Of a DNA stretch of 8,175 bases, positions 6,149 to 8,175 are shown piece by piece. The position numbers were made by a program, and so were the translations under genes. The stretch is from Methanobacteriota archaeon (GTDB taxonomy: Archaea > Methanobacteriota > Methanobacteria > Methanobacteriales > Methanobacteriaceae): the NCBI GenBank assembly GCA_023430285.1, contig JAEZAV010000163.1, positions 1 through 8,175 on the forward strand. The letters run 5' to 3'. Position 1 is the stretch's first letter. Each line of letters starts with the position of its first letter. The notes under the pieces are model-generated. The model worked only from the letters and a program-made list of their open reading frames with translations. It ran no database searches and was not told where the DNA came from.

Positions 6149-6736
6149 TTGTATTTAATATCCAAAATAGAAGACACTGTGAGAATTCCACCTAACAGGT
6201 TTGAAGATCCATTGGAAGACGTGGCTGTTGAAATATTAAATGAAAGCTACGTTGGAATGATCGACAAAAAACTTGGGTTGATGGTAACAGTAAAAGAAAT
6301 AGAAGAGTTAGGCATTGGAAAGGTTATAATGGGTGATGGAGCAGCATATCATGATGTTGTTTTCAACGCACTTTTCTTCAAACCAGAACTCCATGAAATA
6401 GTCGAAGGAGAAGTCATAGAAATAACCGAATTCGGAGCATTTATCCGTATCGGACCTATGGATGGACTTGTGCACGTATCTCAAGTTACTGATGACTACA
6501 TAAATTACGATGGAAAAAGAGGAGCATTGATGGGTAAAGAGTCTAAAAAGACTCTTGAAGAAGGTAACAATGTACGTGCAAGAATTGTTGCCCTAAGCCT
6601 CAAAGGAAAATCATCCAAAGAGACTAAAATAGGCCTTACAATGAGACAACCTGGACTTGGAAGATTCGAATGGATCGAACAAGAAAAAGAGAAGAAACCA
6701 AAAAAAGAAAAGCCAGCGACAAAGGGGAAGAAGTAG
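6149..6736 (+). CDS. rpoE: DNA-directed RNA polymerase subunit Rpo7 (RpoE')
   Basis: Rpo7, the archaeal counterpart of Rpb7, forms the polymerase stalk with Rpo4 and binds emerging RNA, aiding open-complex formation and termination. The 195-aa protein has the N-terminal tip domain opening KIEDTVRIPPNRF (6-18), the GDGAAYHDVVFNALFFKP segment (62-79) and an S1/OB RNA-binding domain (about 83-167) with FGAFIRIGPMDGLVHVSQ (95-112). A lysine-rich tail (178-195) follows. I chose TTG 6149, since MYLISKIEDTVRIPP is the family N-terminus and GAGGG (6138-6142) lies 6 nt upstream. An ATG-less extension further upstream has no support. The stop abuts the Spt4 ATG, a standard archaeal pair. Rpo4 is not in this window. 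Confidence 0.96.
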   Translation: MYLISKIEDTVRIPPNRFEDPLEDVAVEILNESYVGMIDKKLGLMVTVKEIEELGIGKVIMGDGAAYHDVVFNALFFKPELHEIVEGEVIEITEFGAFIRIGPMDGLVHVSQVTDDYINYDGKRGALMGKESKKTLEEGNNVRARIVALSLKGKSSKETKIGLTMRQPGLGRFEWIEQEKEKKPKKEKPATKGKK

Positions 6737-6919
6737 ATGGTTTTAAAAGCATGCACTAGATGCCACAGGCTGATGGAAGAAGACAGATGTGCAATATGTA
6801 ACATAGCATCTTCAAAAAACTGGAGCGGCTTTTTAATTGTTATAGATCCTGATAATTCAGACATCGCTAAGGAACTTAACATCACACTTCCTGGAGAATA
6901 TGCTCTGAGGGTTAGATAG
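6737..6919 (+). CDS. spt4: Transcription elongation factor Spt4 (RpoE'')
   Basis: This 60-aa protein is a complete archaeal Spt4, the zinc protein that stabilises Spt5 (NusG-like) on the RNA polymerase clamp and raises processivity. It has the zinc finger Cys6-x2-Cys9 and Cys18-x2-Cys21, followed by the family core SGFLIVIDPDNSDIAKEL (30-47) and the C-terminal PGEYALRVR (52-60). ATG 6737 directly follows the Rpo7 stop TAG (6734-6736). No separate spacer exists, so translation is probably coupled and both proteins come from one transcript. Spt5 is not in the window. Confidence 0.96.
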   Translation: MVLKACTRCHRLMEEDRCAICNIASSKNWSGFLIVIDPDNSDIAKELNITLPGEYALRVR

Positions 6920-6920
6920 T

Positions 6921-7430
6921 GTGTTAATACTAAAACAGGATATGCGATCAGAGTTTAAAAAACCAATTGGAACTCTGTTTCCAACAATATCAGATGCAAA
7001 AGAATCTATGGATAAAAAAGGAGAAAAAGGTCTTTTAATATCCATAGGAGATGTTACCACTCGTAAAATGCTTGATGAAGGTATAATTCCTGATGTGGGC
7101 ATAGTTGATAATTTGATTGAAAGAGAACCATCAGATTATGAGATAAGTTACGATAACGTTACATTAAAAACAAAGAACCCCCCTGGAACCATAACAGATC
7201 AGATGTGGAAAACAATTAAGGAAGGATTCAGACTGGTTGAAAAGGCCGGTTACAATGTCCTCATAGTTGTTGATGGAGAGGAAGATCTTTCCGCAATTCC
7301 ATGCATGGTTATGGCACCTGAAGGCTCCATAATATTTTATGGACAGCCAGGAGAGGGAGTTGTACTTTGTGAAGTTGATAAAACAAAAGAAAAGGCACAA
7401 GACCTTATCAAAAAGTTAGAGGAGGCATAA
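6921..7430 (+). CDS. GTP-dependent dephospho-CoA kinase (DUF359 family)
   Basis: This 169-aa protein belongs to the archaeal DUF359 family, shown in Thermococcus to be a GTP-dependent dephospho-CoA kinase that performs the last step of CoA synthesis and is unrelated to bacterial CoaE. Family features visible are the N-terminal KKPIGTLFP (13-21), the SIGDVTTRKML motif (41-51) with the conserved Asp44, GIVDN (60-64), the NPPGTIT turn (86-92), VVDGEEDL (116-123) and GQPGEGVV (141-148). The start is GTG, one nucleotide after the Spt4 stop, with GAGGG (6907-6911) inside spt4 as ribosome binding site. ATG 6942 is a less likely alternative because it would cut conserved N-terminal residues. The eS24 gene follows after 2 nt, so it sits in one tight operon from Rpo7 to eS31. 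Confidence 0.9.
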   Translation: MLILKQDMRSEFKKPIGTLFPTISDAKESMDKKGEKGLLISIGDVTTRKMLDEGIIPDVGIVDNLIEREPSDYEISYDNVTLKTKNPPGTITDQMWKTIKEGFRLVEKAGYNVLIVVDGEEDLSAIPCMVMAPEGSIIFYGQPGEGVVLCEVDKTKEKAQDLIKKLEEA

Positions 7431-7432
7431 TT

Positions 7433-7738
7433 ATGGAAATCAATGTAAATGAAAAAATAGAAAATCCACTTTTAAACAGAACTGAAATACACTTTGACTG
7501 CACCTACCAGGGAGAAGCAACCCCTAAAATCATGGATGTCAAAAGCAGACTTGTAGCAACTTTGGATGTAGATAAAAACCTTCTCGTTGTTCACAACCTT
7601 AAACCATCCTACGGTGAAGGTAAGGCAATTGGATATGCAAAGGTCTACGATTCTGAAGAAAGTTTAGCTAAAATTGAAAAGGATCACGTAGTTAAGAAGA
7701 ATGCAGCTGTAGTTGAAGAAGCTGAAGATGAAGAATAA
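7433..7738 (+). CDS. rps24e: Small-subunit ribosomal protein eS24 (S24e)
   Basis: This 101-aa protein matches archaeal S24e in length. It opens MEINVNEKIENPLLNR, with the family NPLLNR (11-16), then TPKIMDVKSRLVATLDVDKN (30-49) and the conserved GEGKAIGYAKVYDS (61-74), and closes with an acidic tail EEAEDEE. It binds the small-subunit body. GGAGG at the end of the preceding kinase gene (about 7420-7424) serves the ATG. The eS31 gene follows 14 nt after its stop, an arrangement conserved widely in archaea. Confidence 0.96.
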   Translation: MEINVNEKIENPLLNRTEIHFDCTYQGEATPKIMDVKSRLVATLDVDKNLLVVHNLKPSYGEGKAIGYAKVYDSEESLAKIEKDHVVKKNAAVVEEAEDEE

Positions 7739-7752
7739 GGAGGGTTTTTAGT

Positions 7753-7917
7753 ATGAAGAAATTTGAACTCTACGAAGTTAAAGATAACAAGATCATCAGA
7801 AAAAATCCAGAATGTGTTAGATGTTCCCACGGAGTTTTCATGGCTGACCATGGAGACAGATACGCCTGTGGAAAATGTGGATACACACAGTTTAAAGGTA
7901 AAGAAAACAAGAAATAA
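7753..7917 (+). CDS. rps27ae: Small-subunit ribosomal protein eS31 (S27ae), zinc ribbon
   Basis: I translated this 54-aa gene directly: it begins MKKFELYEVKDNKIIRKNPE and has the zinc ribbon Cys21-x2-Cys24 with Cys39-x2-Cys42. The segments RKNPECVRC, GVFMADHGDRYACGKCGYT and a lysine-rich end are typical of archaeal S27ae, which lacks the ubiquitin fused to it in eukaryotes. GGAGGG (7739-7744) lies 8 nt before the ATG. Its stop codon is inside the left arm of a strong hairpin, so it is probably the last gene of the operon. Confidence 0.95.
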   Translation: MKKFELYEVKDNKIIRKNPECVRCSHGVFMADHGDRYACGKCGYTQFKGKENKK

Positions 7918-7944
7918 TCCAAAATATTTTTATTTTGGAATATT
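7913..7944 (+). terminator. Strong terminator-like hairpin after the eS31 gene
   Basis: The arms 7913-7926 and 7931-7944 are 14 nt each and pair at 13 positions around a TTTT loop, with a single A-A mismatch (7917/7940). The inner nine pairs, TCCAAAATA with TATTTTGGA, are perfect. T-runs lie in the loop and right arm. The left arm includes the stop codon TAA (7915-7917). It separates the ribosomal operon from argH and could mark the 3' end of the transcript. A near-symmetric element would also work in the opposite direction. Confidence 0.65.
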
Positions 7945-7999
7945 TCCATTTCATTATTAAAATTTCATAAAATTATTAAAAATTACAGGTGGCTTATTT
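7945..7999 (+). promoter_or_regulatory. Leader of argH with ribosome binding site AGGTGG
   Basis: This short AT-rich stretch contains AGGTGG (7987-7992), 7 nt before TTG 8000, a good match to the archaeal anti-Shine-Dalgarno. TATA-like sequence such as TTATTAAAATTT (7953-7964) could drive argH separately from the ribosomal genes, but no element is decisive. Confidence 0.4.
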
Positions 8000-8175
8000 T
8001 TGAATCTTAGGTCTGGACGACTCAAAGGTAAAATGACTGCAGATGCAGTATCTTTTACCAGTTCCCTCGAATTTGATAAGAGAATTTTCAATGCAGATAT
8101 CAAGTGCAACATCGCACACACCACCATGCTCAAAGAGCAGGGAATCATTCCTTCTGAAGATGCAGATAAGATTGT
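8000..8175 (+). CDS. argH: Argininosuccinate lyase, N-terminal part (cut by window end)
   Basis: The last 176 bases translate without a stop into 58 codons beginning MNLRSGRLKGKMTADAV. The next segments, SFTSSLEFDKRIFNADIKCN, AHTTMLKEQGII and PSEDADKI, match the start of argininosuccinate lyase, which splits argininosuccinate into arginine and fumarate in the cytosol. The RSGRL and FTSSLEFD...D segments are the family's substrate-binding N-terminal region. The start is TTG at 8000, set by AGGTGG 7 nt upstream and by the usual family N-terminus; an ATG at 8033 would remove conserved residues. Most of the gene, including catalytic regions, lies beyond position 8175. A hairpin separates it from the ribosomal genes, so it is probably regulated apart from them. 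Confidence 0.88.
   Translation, partial: MNLRSGRLKGKMTADAVSFTSSLEFDKRIFNADIKCNIAHTTMLKEQGIIPSEDADKI

Noticed and set aside
7763..7960. Plus-strand open frame of 65 codons overlapping the eS31 gene
   Set aside because: It is out of frame with the clear zinc-ribbon protein eS31 (7753-7917), which has a good ribosome binding site and conserved cysteines.

Overview
The window is an AT-rich archaeal segment, almost certainly from a methanogen of the order Methanobacteriales (Methanobacterium-like). This is judged from protein sequence style, strong AGGAGG/AGGTG ribosome binding sites, archaeal-type ribosomal proteins, aIF2-gamma, aIF5B, Rpo7 and Spt4, and frequent TTG/GTG starts. All fifteen genes lie on the + strand. 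I see no mobile element, CRISPR array, tRNA or rRNA. Everything belongs to a conserved archaeal informational gene cluster.

Layout. Positions 1-187 are non-coding and carry a promoter. Then come eL8 (L7Ae, 188-559), a stem-loop (579-598), eS28 (623-829), eL24 (846-1007, only 53 aa), nucleoside diphosphate kinase (1004-1462), aIF5B/infB (TTG start, 1511-3298), a 136-bp spacer with a probable promoter, eS6 (TTG start, 3435-3812), aIF2-gamma (GTG start 3832, ends 5058), an Fcf1-like PIN-domain protein (5042-5457, reading frame broken), inorganic pyrophosphatase (5514-6035), RNA polymerase subunit Rpo7/RpoE' (TTG start 6149-6736), Spt4/RpoE'' (6737-6919), a DUF359 GTP-dependent dephospho-CoA kinase (GTG start 6921-7430), eS24 (7433-7738), eS31/S27ae (7753-7917), a strong terminator-like hairpin, and the 5' end of argininosuccinate lyase argH (TTG start 8000, cut by the window edge).

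How the genes work together. Ribosomal proteins, the two GTPases that deliver and check initiator tRNA, and a PIN nuclease of the family that matures rRNA serve translation and ribosome assembly. Rpo7 and Spt4 serve transcription. Pyrophosphatase and NDK supply or recycle nucleotides (PPi removal, NTP balance), and the DUF359 kinase makes CoA. Short spacers and overlaps (ATGA at 1004-1007, the 17-bp overlap at 5042-5058, abutting genes at 6736/6737) suggest several co-transcribed units.

The most notable observation is in the PIN gene. Its ribosome binding site, ATG and first PIN motif (VLDANF, with the first catalytic Asp) are in one frame, and the rest of the protein is in the -1 frame. The switch falls on a T6 run that also spells in-frame -1 slippery heptamers (A_AAT_TTT and T_TTT_TTA), followed directly by a TGA that overlaps an ATG. 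It may be a sequencing or assembly indel, a real mutation, programmed frameshifting or stop-start coupling. Sequence alone cannot decide. I found no convincing new system beyond this.
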